From Pyrenula massariospora (lineage: Eukaryota; Ascomycota; Eurotiomycetes; Pyrenulales; Pyrenulaceae): a DNA stretch of 64,000 bases. The translations under genes and the position numbers were made by a program. The stretch covers positions 2,170,001 through 2,234,000 of the forward strand of contig JAGFMI010000005.1 in assembly GCA_021030905.1 (NCBI GenBank), written 5' to 3'. Below the pieces are notes generated by a model. The model saw nothing but the letters and a program-made list of their open reading frames with translations, had not been told where the DNA came from and searched no databases. Positions 22,182-34,136 of the stretch are shown here, in pieces. Numbering within the stretch: position 1 is the first letter of the stretch; every line of letters begins with the position of its first letter.

Positions 22182-22821
22182 TCACCGTAACAGCCCTCGG
22201 CTGTGGGTATTGGATGCCCAGAACCTCCCCCATGTGTACAAGAGAGATCCAAATAAACTCACATTTAACACTCTCAGTACTGTGTGTTTGTTGGCCAGAG
22301 TCTTAGACGCTGAAATGGATATTTTGCGTTGGACTCTGGTGACCGAAAATGCCGTCACTATACATTTCATCCCCACTGGCTCCTCTCTTGGCTTCACGTC
22401 AAATCTTGTAAATTTCCTTCCTTCCGGGACCGAGATCATCCTCATCGCAGTCCTTCTCGACCTGTCTCATCTCCGCTTCTATACTCACCCTCCACGCTCA
22501 CGCCTGAAGTTCAACCTTTGGCAAATAGTTCAGATCGAGTCCATTGGTAACTTTCGCTACATCACTCTACTCGCCAGTCATTGTCTCCAGAATCTTGTCT
22601 TCGTAGTTCATCTCTAATACTTCAGTTTCCCTCCTGACTGTCTTGATCGGTGGGACGGTCGCGGTCCTATAGGTATAGGAAAACGTAACAACATTCATTA
22701 GCGCAACACTAGCAGTGATGCTGAGCATCCCGATGGAGGTGACAAGTGAGCGCCGTACGTGTTCTACGGCATTTTGGATATAGTTATGGAGGGTTAGTGT
22801 TTGGAAGACGCTGTGACGCAT
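22182..22821 (-). CDS. Possible small membrane protein, weak gene model
   Basis: Exon 1 (22821-22571) encodes 83 residues with a hydrophobic segment (SLVTSIGMLSITASVALMN) followed by TFSYTYRTATVPPIKT. A GTAGAG donor and a GAGACAG acceptor would remove 109 bases and restore an open frame from 22461 to 22182, with RMISVPEGRKFTRFD and CIVTAFSVTR. The phase matches and the total would be about 176 residues. No family is recognised. Without splicing the frame is closed by TAG, so this could equally be a degraded remnant. Confidence 0.3.
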
Positions 22822-23632
22822 TCATGCCTAGGTTCTAGGGATGTGCTTCCAGTATTGTCTTTGGACGTTGTCTTAGAAGAACTTTTCTTTTGGGAGTAAT
22901 GAACATATGATGTTTTGGGTAACAAAACTTATTTGGAAACCAAGTCAATACACTCTTCATACATTAATGATAACTAATTATGGGGAGATGTCGAAGAAGA
23001 GATCAGAGATCTCAACGCATGTCCCGTAAGGAAGTAGGGAGACTCTCCGAGATTCTAGAATTCCATTCTTATCTTAAGCAGCTTCCTCCTTGAGCCATGA
23101 TCTCTATAGTGTCTCTGTCTTGTTTTCAGCAGCAGTCTCACTAGACACAAGGCCCCAGTACCTGTATCCGGTCCCCTGTTCTCGTTTTATGTACCCAGGG
23201 TCAAATTGGCAGAATAGACGGCGAAATCTGTAATAGTCTATAGGTGGTGCAAACAATTGTATGTTCAAATGGTTTAGTAAAAGCTAAATAGGTAACATCA
23301 GATTCAGCGAATCCTGCAAGCGTCCCCCTTCACGCGTTTAGGTCCGCGAAAAAACGTGAATCTTCAGTCATGTTCGATGAGTTAGGAAGCTGACTTGACC
23401 GAGTAACAGTCTTAAAAGGAGTGTATTTCAAAAGATATTTACTAAAAATCGCCTTGCATACTCGTGTGGTGTCGATCACCACCTTTCCAATCTCATTTAT
23501 TAGCAGCTCTCCTCTAAGGTGTTATGATTTTGAAGAGCCGATACATCTGCAACTTTGTCCTCCCAATTTTCCGCCTTGTGTTGCAGCTATTGAAGGAAAC
23601 CCCCATCGATGAATTGAGCTCCATTTGGATTA
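22822..23632. other. Intergenic
   Basis: About 800 AT-rich bases. No gene is supported on either strand. Confidence 0.5.
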
Positions 23633-26108
23633 CTAAGCCGATGTGTGAGCGGAGGACAAGGAAATCGTTGGTGAAGCTGCATGCAGACTATTGCCGTCTG
23701 TTACGTCAATGTTCATGCCGGACAACGATTCTTCTTCCTGGAAATTTTGTGCTGTAGCATTATGACCTGTAGGCGAGAGAACTAGGTGTGGAGAAGAATT
23801 GTCGTCTTGAGTATGGACAGATTGATTTTCGAGTCTATTACGTGCTGGAAGCGTCTCAGAGTCCGCCGATGGATCATCAGCGCCTTGGGGGCTTCCGGAG
23901 GAGTTTTCAGTAGTCGTTTGCCTCGAGCCAGTACTCCCCAACTTCCGAGGCACACCATCTGACTTCTCAAAACCCTGGTCTGATTTTGGACGTACCATGA
24001 TCGGATGCTTTTCGTTCGATACATCCAGTATACCCAGCTTCTCTTGTTTCGCAGTGACTGGGATGCTTGAAGAAGTCTCGGACCATGTACCTAGACCTAG
24101 CTCCTCATGGACCATTCGTTGAAGTTGCAGAGTTTCATTTACGACCCATTCGAGTCGTTGATATACATATTTCTTCTGGCGTCTCTGGACACATGCACAC
24201 AAGGACTCAATAAAGTATGACAGCGTGATTATGACAACGCCAAGAACAAGCGTGATCGTGAGGCCAAGAATGCTGAAATTAGTATAAGCGGTACTTATAA
24301 TTTTCTGGGCGACACAGAAATCCCCATTAACATTACCCGTCACATTTTTATTCAGGTACTTCTGAACTGATTTATCAGATGGACCAGTTGCCGCTTCCAC
24401 CGACATTCTCTGAAGATTGGCTAAAGAGGTAGATTCCCAGGACAGAACCTCTTGTTGCCACTGATCAGATGGCAACGGGCCTTGTACACCACCAACGAAA
24501 TTTGCATGTGCCTTCAGGGAGGCTGTAAGTTGAGTTCTCGGTATGGCTAGCGTATCTCTCGTTTGAGACATCGATGCAGCGTACCAGAAGTTATAAGTAT
24601 GTTCTTGCTCCTTAGATCTCCATGAAAAAGACTGGGATATGTTCCAAGAAGCGGCAAGTGGGGTGCAACGACCTGATACTGGCTCACATAACTGCATCAT
24701 TGAAATGCAGCCTAGGACATTTGCTGCCCGATCAGTAGAGAACACCTGAAGCTTTTTATCGCTGTTCGAGAGGTTATGGGGTTTCGCTGGCTGGTGTGCT
24801 GAGTACCAATCGTCATCAACAGGCTCCAAGAATGATATGCCCTCGGCCGATAACAAAAGCAAGGCTGTCGACGCGTCGTCTCGTCTTAATTCTGGAATTG
24901 GCATGAAGCTCGAGCTGCTAGGCTCTTGGGGGACATAAGTCTGTATGCTGGCAACGTTAGTGGAAGTCATAACATCCAGTAGGGCACAAACTCCAATTCA
25001 TAGTCTGCACTGTTGGGATTCACGAGTCTAGGAGACAGAGGAACTTGAGTGGTCACATTGTCGTAGACAGCTCCGATGCCATGAAAGCGTCCGCCATACA
25101 TGAATTCCACCGAGGCATTTTGTGAGGAGAGAGGCCCCGAAATGTTATTTCGTGTATATTCTTCTGTCTTTAGCGGCGCACATTCAATAACATGACGCCA
25201 TTGAAATCGGCTCTCTGGTTTTGTATTAATTCCAAAATGGTGATGTGAGTCTAATAATTTTGTATCAAGACGTAGATTGGTGGAGTTATGAAGACAGATT
25301 TTTTCTTCTCCTGGGAAAGGACAACTCGCATTCTTATACAATGTAATCGGTAACTGTTTTTGGACATAGATGGAACAAATCTGGGATAACGAAGTATCGC
25401 CATAGCATTGCTGTGCGTACGCCGCGGCGGAATTTATTTGTCTGACTATATATGTTTGATAATTTCGGTAGTACTCAATCAACGAGTCTGGTCCTAATAC
25501 CGCTCCGCAGTTGACGTTGGAGATGAGAACTTCGTTTCCTGATGTGGTAGATATCTATGGCAGTCAAGGCGATCAGCACCAATTTGACATTTTAAGAGAA
25601 TATGCAGGAAAGTCAAGAGACCATATGTACAAAGAAGCATTATATCGACCATAACTCCCGATTTGAACAACGTGATTGAACAACGTACCTGAGACGACAG
25701 TATACTTGCTGCGGAGAATGCAGCTGTTATGAAGACTGTTGAAAGCATGATCGGAATCAATCGAGACCACTGCTTCGTTGCTTTAGTTCGCCAGGTCCAT
25801 GCTACGTCCAGGAAGTATTGTAATCCAGTCACATCGGTAGCCGCATTTCGTAATATAGCCTGCCGCTGATGGTAGAGTCCGTCTTGTGGCTTGCTTGTAG
25901 AAAACCTTGAGTGCATTATGAAGCAGAACAGTCGCCAGAAACTTCTGCCTGTGATTGATACAAATAATGCTAAGAATGCTGTAAGGAAACCTGCATCTCG
26001 ATGAGTCAAAGTCAATGTAGCACCTCGAATTTTGCCATAGGTCCAATTGGTCCAAATACCAGTGTAGATGGCATTTTCGGGCCCAACGTTCACGACAGTA
26101 CTAGCCAT
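23633..26108 (-). CDS. Large fungal multi-span membrane protein, family unnamed
   Basis: Three exons: 26108-25689, 25554-24992 and 24947-23633, giving 765 residues. Intron 1 (135 bases) is GTACGT...GCCATAG in phase 0. Intron 2 (44 bases) is GTTTGT...CACTAACGTTGCCAG in phase 2. It has an N-terminal transmembrane pair (AGFLTAFLALFVSITG and MLSTVFITAAFSAASIL), a long extracellular-type region with many N-glycosylation sequons (NATC-like, NNIS, NVT, NFS) and scattered cysteines, then one C-terminal membrane helix (LGLTITLVLGVVIITLSYF) and a charged cytosolic tail. I recognise the layout from uncharacterised proteins common in Pezizomycotina but cannot give a function. The ATG at 26108 precedes NVGPENAIYTGIWTNW, the usual N-terminus of such proteins. 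Confidence 0.75.
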
Positions 26109-27211
26109 GTGTATAGAGTTCTGCAAATAGGTTAATGTACAAGTAGCATTCGAACTTTCTGATTGTCGATGGATTGCTGGCTGAAATTCGAGAATATCCT
26201 TGGTTGGCGTCAAATATAACAGCGATTGAGGTATCAGAGAGGTTCCACGCCTAGTATCTTTCGAAATCTAGAAAACCCGGACCAGGGGCTGCCTCCCAGT
26301 ATATAGAACGGCATAGCAGAAACACAAGTTCATCGGCAAGCTACGGCATTCTTCAAGTCCCTCGATCGATGGCACGCTTGCCCTTCAAGGGATACGTCTC
26401 TGTTTCAGGCTTTGCATCGTCATAGCTCAGAGTCTTCATCAGAAACAGGAAATCGCCGGTATCCTTGAAGAGGAAATATCAAACCTACTCGACTATCGCA
26501 TTCGGTCGGAGTGTAGGCGGGATACGTCTGCCGTGTCCCTTAGAGCTCGGAGATCGGGCGACATTTTTTGATCTGTGCGTGAAAGCTTGATAGTAATCGG
26601 CTCGCCACATCCTGTTAGATCAGGTCCCCCGGAAGATAAGGTTTAGATCTAGAGCCTGAGACGTGTCCCTCATTTCACGAGTCAAAGATAAACCGCCCGA
26701 AGCTTCGGGTTCTTAAAGCGAGCATGTTACAAATAAGAACTATCCTTATCCTGGTCAAGCGACTTTTCAAAAACCTTTTCCACCTAAGTCGCGTGCAGAT
26801 CGTCCGGACCACGTCCGAAACCTTTCGGGCAAAGGTGATGATGGGAGAGCTACTCCTCTGAGCCGGAAGAGAGAAGTGATGAGTTGTGTGCACGAGGCGT
26901 CTTCTAGAAAGTCGAGACTGTGCCGCCGGACGAGGGGGGACACGACGGACAATGTCCGGGCCGAGGCGCCCGCGTACTCGCACACTCCCGGCGAGGGGCT
27001 GGCACGGGCTGGCATCAAAGCCGACCCAGTGCTGCCTGCTCACAAAGTTGGATGTCTTTGCCATTCACGACGAAGAGGGTAGAAGCTGGGCAGGCAGTAG
27101 TAACCTTCCTGTCCGGTGATTGGTTCCCTTAGCCCGAGAATGCCACTTGACCTAAAGACCGTGGCATCTAAAATTTCCTCACCAAGTTATCTCTCCCGCC
27201 ATCTCCTCTCC
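26109..27211. other. Intergenic with a GC-rich patch
   Basis: Contains the promoter of the membrane-protein gene. Around 26880-27050 base composition becomes clearly more GC-rich than its surroundings, opening several overlapping short ORFs in different frames, none recognisable. Confidence 0.45.
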
Positions 27212-28685
27212 TTACAGATTCTCCATCTCCGCTTCAAACTCGCGTATCAACCACCTTCCTCCATCCTCCCCCTCCACCCTGTCATTCGTAAAATGTTTCA
27301 TCCACCATCTCAGCTCTGCACTCCCATTGCCCCTCCTCCTAAACAGCTTATGCCCCCTGATCCTTCTCTCCTCAAGCGGCAATTCCCACTCCTCCCGGCT
27401 CTTAGAAATCCGTCCCCGAGGGATACATGCCCATCTCCTCCATCCCAAAGAATCTCTCCAGCTGGCGAGCTAGCGGGGCAGATTTCCAGGGGCCCTCTTT
27501 CGTCGATGCTCGGCGGAGGAGAGAGCTTCGCACCTTATGCAGGGGGGGCGACAGCGTTTAGCGACGGTATAGAGGGGAGGGACCACCCCGATCTCGAATG
27601 TGAAAGGTGGTTGGGAAGTAGCTGTAGAGAAGGATGGGGCTGAAGTAGAGGAGGATAGTTCCAACGCGATGCGGGCGTGGTGGATAAGCTCTACCAGGGG
27701 TATAGCTTGTTCCGTGGTGAGCTCTGGCGGGGAAGGGTCCTCGGGGAGCTCGGAAGAGACCTCGGGGACCTAGAGAACCACATATTGGCCGGCGTAGCGG
27801 ACGGTTCCGTGGCCTCGGATCATCAAGGCATGAAGGGTACAGCGAGCGATGGTAATATCGGTAATAGGGAGCTGGGACAGCTCCGGACGAGGGTGTTGTT
27901 CGTGCCCTGGTGGTGGGAGCGGGCCACTGGTGACAGCGGAGATGGTGCTGAGGCGGATGACGATAGGTGCTACTGGGTCCTGGATCTCGTACGAGACGCC
28001 CTTCTTGACTTGTAGGCTCTTGATGTTGCCAACTTCGTCTCGGAGCAACTTGCAGCCCATTTCATACAGCTTAAGCGCGTGGGTGATGTTATCTTGTAGA
28101 AATTCGACACAGACGAAGAGGATACGGCTCACTAAAGCAAGCAGAGTCGCAGCTGCGCCTAGTCTTGCAGCTTCATTGAAACGCGAGATCGCCCGATTGT
28201 AGAACCTGATAGCAAGCTTGTGGTGCTCGTCCGCAATGGGGTGTTGTTCACCCGGGTCATAGTTCACGGGACTATCAGTGTTGTGAGGATGCATGTAGAA
28301 ATCGCTGATCGAGACTGCAGCATCCTAGATGCATGGTTCTGATTGGCTGTGTCGAGGAACAAGCTGCCGCCAGAATGCTAGGTCTATAGTCTCTACGCAG
28401 ACAAGGGCGGATCAGTCGAAGGAGAATGCAAAAGCTCGACTGTCTAAGGAGTTCGAGTTGTGATTCTGTGGGATGTGCGCAATGTCGCAAAAACGCCGGC
28501 TGCAGTAGACGAGTTTCCTAACTGTACTTCGGCCTTTTGATACTCACGTTTATGGCCGGTGCTTGTGTAACAGTTACAACTTAGCCGCTTCTCGTCGTAC
28601 TTAACCCTTCAAATTCGGAGGCAATTAGTGCATGGTAAATGACAATTCATCCAGGTCAGCCGCACTCATTTGCAAGTCGTGCAAC
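27212..28685 (-). pseudogene. Zn2Cys6 fungal transcription factor pseudogene
   Basis: Reading the minus strand from 28685 recovers the order of a fungal Zn2Cys6 regulator in broken frames. First comes SKSGCTTCK at the start of the zinc cluster, then a degraded cluster half at about 28613-28548 (RVKYDEKRLSCNCYTSTGHK, where an intact cluster would have Cys, Pro, Arg, Cys, Arg at the changed sites). Next are RAFAFSFD, FWRQLV and SQSEPCI. The fungal middle region is the open stretch 28294-27770 (HKLAIRFYNRAI, ILFVCVEFLQDN, HALKLYEMGCKLLRDE). The C-terminus shows PPLYTVAKRCR, STKEGPWKSAPLARQLE and LPLEERRIRG. In-frame stops occur near 28402, 28330 and 27771, with frameshifts near 28520, 27525 and 27410. 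It cannot encode a functional protein as written. Confidence 0.8.
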
Positions 28686-29396
28686 CACTCTTGGACTTGG
28701 TCGAAGCAAGTTGACAGCCTTTTCGAGACGACGGAGGTCGACGTGACCGAAGAGAAAGCGTGGCATCCATCTGATATACTGTGCTGGCCTGTCCTGCAAT
28801 CAGAGGACTTCCATGAGGTTCAAGAGGCTTGCTGGAATAGAAATGGACGATATATGGCGCTGTTCCCTTGCGGACTGGGTACGCGAGGCAGATTACACTT
28901 ACCAGCAGCCCAATAGGTATCCATGACAGGACGGGACCTGGTCTTTTACAGCTGCCAAACTGCAGCCTTCGATAGTAATTATTATCGTCTAGAGCACTGA
29001 ATTCTTGGTTCTACATTTGATCTAGATTGTGGCGGGGTTAGTATCATGGGCTTTGGAAGACTGAAAGTAGAACAAAAGGTAAACCAAGGCCCAGGATAAA
29101 TCTTGTTTCGTACCGACTTTGTACAAAGACTGATGTATCCAGACACAGTCAATTGGGTTTAGCCTTGATGCCAGCCCCATCACGGGCTCCGACGCTGCAT
29201 CAAGTTGATCTTGGTCTGGGACTCGTGAGTAGTTGTTTTGGAATCTATAAAAATCAAAGTTTCGTCTCACGAACCCCATGCCAAGACCTTTGAACCTCGG
29301 CTGTCTGGCTTGCTAGATGGGATCATTTCACCCTTCAGAGTTGTATCGTCCACAGCCTATGACTCTCTCGCGCACAATGCTCGGGCTGTGCAGGAA
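28686..29396. other. Intergenic upstream of pex8-like gene
   Basis: About 700 bases. Holds the 5' flank of the peroxin gene and the upstream side of the transcription-factor relic. The plus ORF 28632-28916 is antisense to that relic. Confidence 0.5.
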
Positions 29397-31492
29397 ATGG
29401 ATAGACCGCTGACGACTCTACTACGGTCGCTGCAGACCAGTGGTGACCCTCAAGATGCAGCGAGGTACCGATGAAGGTTACATTTTGTATTATCCAGCTT
29501 ACCAGTTCGTAGTTTGTTACCGTCAGCTGCCGGACTTCTCACCCACCTCACGAATCCCCTAAATATTACAATCCTCGCTTCTCAAATTCTTCGCGCCCAG
29601 GCCTTGTGGAATCACGATGTTGGCCTTATCGAAAGCCGAGCTGTCTTCAGTCTGTTTTACACTGCCGGCCATCGAATTACGGAAAACAGTAGGCTGAAGC
29701 CCTCTAGAATGTCACAAGGCGGAACGACGAAGATTTCTCCCGAAGAATGGATCAGAGCTGTTATTCAGGGTGCAGATGATGGTTCACCCCGATGGCGCCA
29801 TATACTACTCATTGGCGGGTTGCTTCTCAGCTTTGGGCAACCAGAACAGCCTACAATTTCAGCTACAGTGCGGCACCAGCTAGAATCTGCCCTAGTGAAA
29901 GCTGTCAATCTTGCGATACAAAGCTCGGAGACTGGGGAGATTGGCCGCTCTTCCACAGTATTTGTATTAAACAATACGTTTCCACTTCTTTCAGACTTCG
30001 AAAGATCTCAAATACAATACATGGAGCTACTTCCAATTCTGACCACTGCAATATTCTTCTCAAGAGAAGGATTTCAAAATGCGTATTTCGTTGGGGCGAT
30101 GGATCGTGACGTGGTGGAAGTGCACGGAAAGAAATTTGGCTGGCCTGCGAGCTGTCCTACTTTTCATGCAGTTTCATGTCTTCAAACTAAGCCATTGACT
30201 GCATCCCTTGGTCCGTTGGCGCGCTTGATGTCGTACGCGCTTGAGCACGTTCCTGAGAGCCAAATGGTATTAGATACGTTAGAAGAGCTGTATAGGTTTT
30301 CGAGAGCTTTGTCAATACAATGGCGTCAGAATAAACTTTCTGAGATAGACCATTCCGAAGAGAAAACTTACTTGGATTCAGACACGCTATCCAACACGAT
30401 GCCAAAGCTGTGGCAGGTCCTGCGAATGGTGTTGTTTACAAATATTATACTTCTTCGAGCCGTACTGGGTAGGACCTTAAGCGATCGCTTTCTCGCAAAC
30501 GACTCAAGCAAGTTTACCAGTACTAATTGATATCTTCTGTGCTAATTGGAGTAGTTGCGCCTATAGTGGCTACAAAATCTCTTCATACTCTTCGAAATCT
30601 CTACTTCATTTCTTCGCGCCTCGGAGAGACTTCGTCATCTCAATACATATTTGTCAATCTTACAGCCATCGACATTATTAGCCAATACCCCGAAGACGCT
30701 GTCAATTTTCTCAAGGATGTCCAGCCACATGAGCCTGGCCGCATTCCTAAGCATCCGTTTGAGCGATGTCTTGACCTTTTCTACCTGAACATCGTCGAAC
30801 ATCTTACCAGCGTTCTCTCACCGAGTTTGAACGAAGAACTCGCTTTCGCAGCAGCTACGCCATATCTCATTACCAATGGGGATATTCAACTCTTGGAGAT
30901 ATTTGAAGCAGCTCATAGTGTAGTTCTTGCAATGTTTGCGACACCACAGTGTTCAGAGCTCGCAGCAAAGCATTTACCGTTCTATATTGATATTCTATTT
31001 GATGCTTTCCCTAACAATCTCTCTAGCCGGCAATTTCGTCTAGCAGTGAAGACTGCAGTCAGGGTCACTGCGCCTCCTTCTCCTCTTGCAAGTAAACAGC
31101 CTCTGCTGCCTGCAATAATACTAGAGATGGTCCATGAAAAAGCTTTACATGCCTCAGGGGCGTCTTTGCCGCAACCAGCTTCGTCACTCTCACCAGATTC
31201 CACAGGTCAGGGGCCACCTCTCTCCGAGCAAGCTGCATTGGTTCTTAGCATCATTGATTCTCTCTGCCACCTTCCCATTGAGCTTCTAAAGGAGTGGCTT
31301 CCCCTAACTGCCGGCCTAATTCATCAAACCTATAATGAGCATTTGAAATATGTCTGTCAAGAGCGCTTCTGGGAGGCTTTGAGTGGTGGTGAGATGGATG
31401 TTGACAGAGCAGCCGTATGTGTCGCTTGGTGGACCGCTCAAGGAGGCAGGTCGCAAGTCCTTGAAGAGCATGGATCAATACCATCAGATTAG
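29397..31492 (+). CDS. pex8: Pex8-like peroxin (peroxisomal import)
   Basis: Three exons: 29397-29464, 29513-30519 and 30555-31492, giving 670 residues. The N-terminus MDRPLTTLLRSLQ, then LLPSAAGLLTHLTNPLN, EEWIRAVIQGADDGSPRW, LNNTFPLLSDFERSQI, LYFISSRLGETSSSQY and LPFYIDILFDAFPNNLS match my memory of a filamentous-fungal peroxin annotated as Pex8 (sometimes Pex17). Such proteins are alpha-solenoids on the inner face of the peroxisome membrane that help receptor cargo release. No SKL-type C-terminus is visible (ends IPSD). Intron 1 (48 bases) ends TTCGTAG. Intron 2 (30520-30554) would be only 35 bases, but its phase gives the family-like junction. Family name is moderately sure, gene reality high. 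Confidence 0.8.
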
Positions 31493-32099
31493 CATATGAT
31501 GAGTGGTGGTTTGATTGAAAGCAAGATCTAAAACTTTAGACAACGAGCTGTGCAGAGGAAGCGACCTAAGCTAATACTACTGGAGATCAAAGCATCGAAA
31601 AGACCGAATGATGCGATACGCGTTATGATGAGCTCTTTCGAAATCATTTTGATCTTTGCTGGATATCGAACGGTCTAATCCTGCAGGCAGCCTAAAGATA
31701 CGGGTACTTACTAACGCCGCTGCTGGCAGCCGAGCCCTGTCTCGTCTGTAGATAAAGACCAAAAGTGAGTATTAGTGAAATTTTCGTTACCAAAGGCTTA
31801 CCAACCCGCAAGACAAATGCTTATTAGCGTCGGAACCAACAGGATCAAAGCTGTACTGTGCCGTACCGCTACATGTTTGATCTTGATTCTTCACCGCCTA
31901 GAAATACACTGGTCTTGTCCAAAGGAAAAAAACCCCAAACAACGTCTGTTTTGTTCGCATTCATCGCATTCAACTACACTTCTTCCTTCTAATCCGAAAA
32001 CCCCAGCAAGTCTACATACTTGTGGTGTAGACGCCATAATTCATCAATCTGATTTGAACAGGGGTCAAAAACACGTCATTGATCTCTGGTGTTTGTGAT
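31493..32099. other. Intergenic
   Basis: About 600 bases between the peroxin gene and the Myb-like gene, holding the latter's promoter. No ORF is supported. Confidence 0.5.
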
Positions 32100-32987
32100 A
32101 TGGCCTCCCTTCGCCGCTCCAAAACTCTCGCCGCCGATGGACAGACCACACGCTTTCTTTACACTATACTCAAACAGCTCGATCTAAAAAACGTTGACTG
32201 GGCACTCGTGGCCTCATCCCTTGACATCACCAATGTCCATGCAGCTCGCATGCGATACAGCCGCTTTAGGCAACACATGGAAGGCATTCCGACAAAACCT
32301 CGGGGGTCCAAGGAAGATCGCTCGGCGAAAGAGAAGGAGACGAAAGGAAAGGGGAAGAGAAAAGCTGATGACATGGACGGAGACGGAGATAACAAAATCG
32401 TCCCCAAGGATGAGCCTACAAAAGCTATCAAATCAGAAGACCCAAAACATGAGCAGGATGGAGATATTCCGGTCAATGTCAAGACGGAAAGTGTATCACA
32501 AGACTCAGACCTCGAAAGCATTGTTTTCGAAATTTGGAGCAAACGGAAGGCGGAACAGGATGACTCAACTATCAATGTCGACTCTGAGCCTCCCCTTAAC
32601 TCTCAAACCTCAGTGCTTCCACAAACGTCCGTTTTCGCTGGACCCATCGACCAAGGCAATATCCAATCCAATCCCGATCTCCGTCCCGGTTCCGAAAAGA
32701 TCAAGACAGAATCTTTGAAGTCCGATCCAACTCAGGTTGATCGTACGAGCTCTATTTCAACGATATCGACTCAGGAAGATGAGGCGATGGCACCTGTCGT
32801 CCAGAGTCTTGATCTAGTGAATCAAAATACTTATGTGAGCATTGGTGATGCATCTATTGGTTTTGGTAAGTGTGGAGGCGATGTGAAGGAGACGGAGGTT
32901 GGGATGAGGACGACGGCTGTCTCGAAAAAGAAAATAAATTCAAAGGCCGTGGTGCCAGTGGGCTATAGAAACATTGCTGGTGCCTGA
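32100..32987 (+). CDS. Fungal Myb-like DNA-binding domain protein
   Basis: Single exon, 295 residues. The N-terminal 60 residues form a compact Myb-like helix-turn-helix typical of small fungal nuclear proteins (RFLYTILKQLDLKNVDW, ALVASSLDITNVHAARMRY, SRFRQHMEG). A strongly basic Lys-rich segment (KEKETKGKGKRKADD) follows and could be a nuclear localisation signal. The rest is low-complexity, acidic and Ser/Thr-rich with repeated short VKTES/IKTES-like pieces. Probably nuclear, target unknown. The ATG at 32100 lies 10 residues before the domain and upstream in-frame sequence lacks another ATG. Confidence 0.8.
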   Translation: MASLRRSKTLAADGQTTRFLYTILKQLDLKNVDWALVASSLDITNVHAARMRYSRFRQHMEGIPTKPRGSKEDRSAKEKETKGKGKRKADDMDGDGDNKIVPKDEPTKAIKSEDPKHEQDGDIPVNVKTESVSQDSDLESIVFEIWSKRKAEQDDSTINVDSEPPLNSQTSVLPQTSVFAGPIDQGNIQSNPDLRPGSEKIKTESLKSDPTQVDRTSSISTISTQEDEAMAPVVQSLDLVNQNTYVSIGDASIGFGKCGGDVKETEVGMRTTAVSKKKINSKAVVPVGYRNIAGA

Positions 32988-33586
32988 ATTCGAGAAATAT
33001 CTTCAAGACAAGTCTAGTTGAATGGAATGTGGACAGGATCTAGTGGATGTCAGATTACAAAATCGAAACATTACAAGACAGGTACCGAACTACTTAACAG
33101 ATTGTTGTAGTGATCTTATCAAAATATCCATAGACTTATAATTCAGCTTTAGATGTACTCCTTGGCAAATACGTCTTGCCTAAATTGCTCCCTTGATCCT
33201 CACTTGCAACTCTATCCTGATGTATGTAGACTGAATGTCCTTTGTCTCGGCTGCCACAAACATGGTTGTTCATTATCATTCTGAGTTCCACGCTATTTCT
33301 TGCTAGTCTTCATTACCTCTTTCCTCTAGTCCTCTTTCTTGGTTATCCTGCGTAACCTGCTTTCTTGGACTTCCAATTCTCTTTATAGCAGACTTTGTCG
33401 CCCTCTGGATATTTTCATATCACTCCCGGCTTTCTTGGCTGTGATTGCTGGTTCGAAGACTTTTGAGCCCGAACAGGCCTACACCTAAGATTTGCGCATT
33501 ATCCGCGGACTACCCTTGTGAAGGGTAGAGCCACCTCCTTCTCTTTTGGAGGGCTTGCTGCTACTTAAAGCTTGTGGTTTAGCCTC
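32988..33586. other. Intergenic between converging genes
   Basis: About 600 bases where the Myb-like gene and the TMEM170-like gene converge. T- and C-rich patches, no gene. Confidence 0.5.
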
Positions 33587-34136
33587 TCAAAGACCACCTT
33601 GAATCGAGTAGCTGGAAAGGATCACTATCAACACGTTGATATTAGCCCAGAAAAGTGGCATCCATGTCGACATCTGGAAATATCCGGCTTGGTACACCGC
33701 GCCGAGTCTAAAATTGCAATTTTAAGTCAGCATATACTCCACATCAGCACACAAGAAGATTGAAATCGCACATCAAGCCCACCAAACTCCCCGCCATAAG
33801 CGCCTCCAATCCGCCAACAAGGCAATAAACCACTGGAATCACCCAGATATAGATCCCGCCTTTAAAGTCCTTCAGTCTTCCCTTCTCCTTGCTCCTTCCT
33901 CTCCTGTTCCCCAAAGTGTCGATGGCTGTCAAATGCGTCCCAACTGCCCAGAGGCTCGTCGCAAGGTGCACGGCCTCAAACATGATCAAGGTCCAGTAGA
34001 GGGTGAAACGCCAGATATCTTTGATGGTAAGGAGATATTTGGCTTCGCCTTCAGAGGTGTTTATAGGCCAATACAGGGAAGGGAAGGATGGGGGACGATA
34101 CGTCGCAGGGAGGGTGGTAAGGTGCCCGGTGGACAT
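33587..34136 (-). CDS. TMEM170-like small integral membrane protein
   Basis: Two exons, 34136-33772 and 33707-33587, with a 64-base intron (GTGCGA...ATTTTAG) in phase 2, giving 161 residues. The product shows PPSFPSLYWPINTSEGEAK, DIWRFTLYWTLIMFEAVHL, YIWVIPVVYCLVGGLEAL and, across the splice, GSLVGLILGAVYQAGYF, ending FWANINVLIVILSSYSIQGGL. This is the TMEM170 family pattern of three to four membrane helices. Relatives act in ER and nuclear-envelope shape in animals. Without the splice the last helix would be lost, which supports the model. It faces the MFS gene across 920 bases. Confidence 0.88.

Noticed and set aside
22117-22617. Plus ORF of 166 codons
   Set aside because: No family features, and it overlaps a minus-strand candidate whose splice phase fits better.
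27116-27643. Plus ORF of 175 codons
   Set aside because: Antisense to the C-terminal part of the Zn2Cys6 relic. Pro/Ser-rich shadow translation.
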